A stretch of 15,266 nucleotides of DNA. Source: CAZUGA01 sp964626505. Its GTDB lineage: Bacteria; Pseudomonadota; Gammaproteobacteria; Methylococcales; UBA1147. The position numbers and the translations under genes were made by a program. The stretch covers positions 1-15,266 of the forward strand of contig CAZVFR010000054.1 in assembly GCA_964626505.1 (NCBI GenBank). Reading direction: 5' to 3'. The notes beneath the pieces were generated by a model. The model saw only the letters and a list, made by a program, of their open reading frames with translations. It did no database searches and was not told the origin of the DNA. Positions 15,164 through 15,266 of the stretch are shown here, piece by piece. The stretch's first letter is position 1, and each line of letters opens with the position of its first letter.

Positions 15164-15266
15164 ATGACAAGACAAAGTATTTCATTTACAACACCAAATA
15201 ATGACTGGCTCAATGCTCAAGTTGAAAGCGAAGAATATACCAGCAAAAGCGATGTTGTGAACGACT
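15164..15266 (+). CDS. ParD-type antitoxin, N-terminal part, cut by window edge
   Basis: The first 34 codons of a ribbon-helix-helix antitoxin. ISFTTPNNDWLNAQV and the EEYTSKSDVVND turn follow the ParD N-terminus closely: the strand that contacts DNA, then helix 1 and the start of helix 2. A strong GGAGG at 15152-15156, seven bases before the ATG, fixes the start. The rest of the gene and the expected ParE toxin lie beyond the window. It differs in sequence from the antitoxin at 14482, so it is a separate module rather than a recent copy. Confidence 0.88.
   Translation, partial: MTRQSISFTTPNNDWLNAQVESEEYTSKSDVVND

Noticed and set aside
1..15266. CRISPR array, rRNA or tRNA genes, insertion sequences
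   Set aside because: No regularly spaced repeats, conserved RNA sequences or transposase-like proteins were seen in the window.

Overview
The window looks like chromosomal DNA of a gammaproteobacterium. The evidence is gene content and protein style: E. coli-type HigB/HigA, a pyrophosphate-dependent phosphofructokinase beside a proton-pumping pyrophosphatase, and REC-GGDEF proteins. A pfp-hppA pair is known from methanotrophs such as Methylococcus and from sulfur-oxidising symbionts, so an autotrophic or C1-using relative is plausible. No gene here fixes the genus. Layout: (1) 1-720 has no supported gene. (2) 721-6932 is a signalling block on the + strand. It holds a REC-GGDEF protein with a degenerate receiver, a membrane sensor histidine kinase (MASE3-like, PAS, HisKA, HATPase), a second REC-GGDEF gene overlapping the kinase stop, a single-domain Rcp1-like response regulator, and a third REC-GGDEF gene joined to it by an ATGA overlap. 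These probably form one signalling cluster in which a single kinase feeds several c-di-GMP outputs. (3) 7240-11669 is a central-metabolism block: PPi-dependent phosphofructokinase (TTG start), K+-independent H+-pyrophosphatase, a GC-rich hairpin, then a PEP mutase/isocitrate lyase superfamily enzyme. The first two genes tie glycolytic or Calvin-cycle flux to pyrophosphate, and the pump turns surplus PPi into a proton gradient. (4) 11960-12679 encodes a small membrane protein like the N-terminal membrane part of PuuD. It ends at a strong hairpin that also faces the convergent minus-strand genes. (5) 12742-15266 is an accessory region rich in toxin-antitoxin genes. On the minus strand, higB, higA and a DUF2797 zinc-finger protein are tightly spaced and look like one operon, driven by a promoter buried in palindromic operator half-sites. 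Divergently, on the + strand, are a ribbon-helix-helix antitoxin with a ParE/RelE-type toxin, followed by the start of a ParD-type antitoxin cut by the window edge. The most unusual points are the crowded REC-GGDEF set around one kinase with one decayed receiver, the DUF2797 gene as an apparent third member of a higBA operon, and the ordered operator array upstream of higB.
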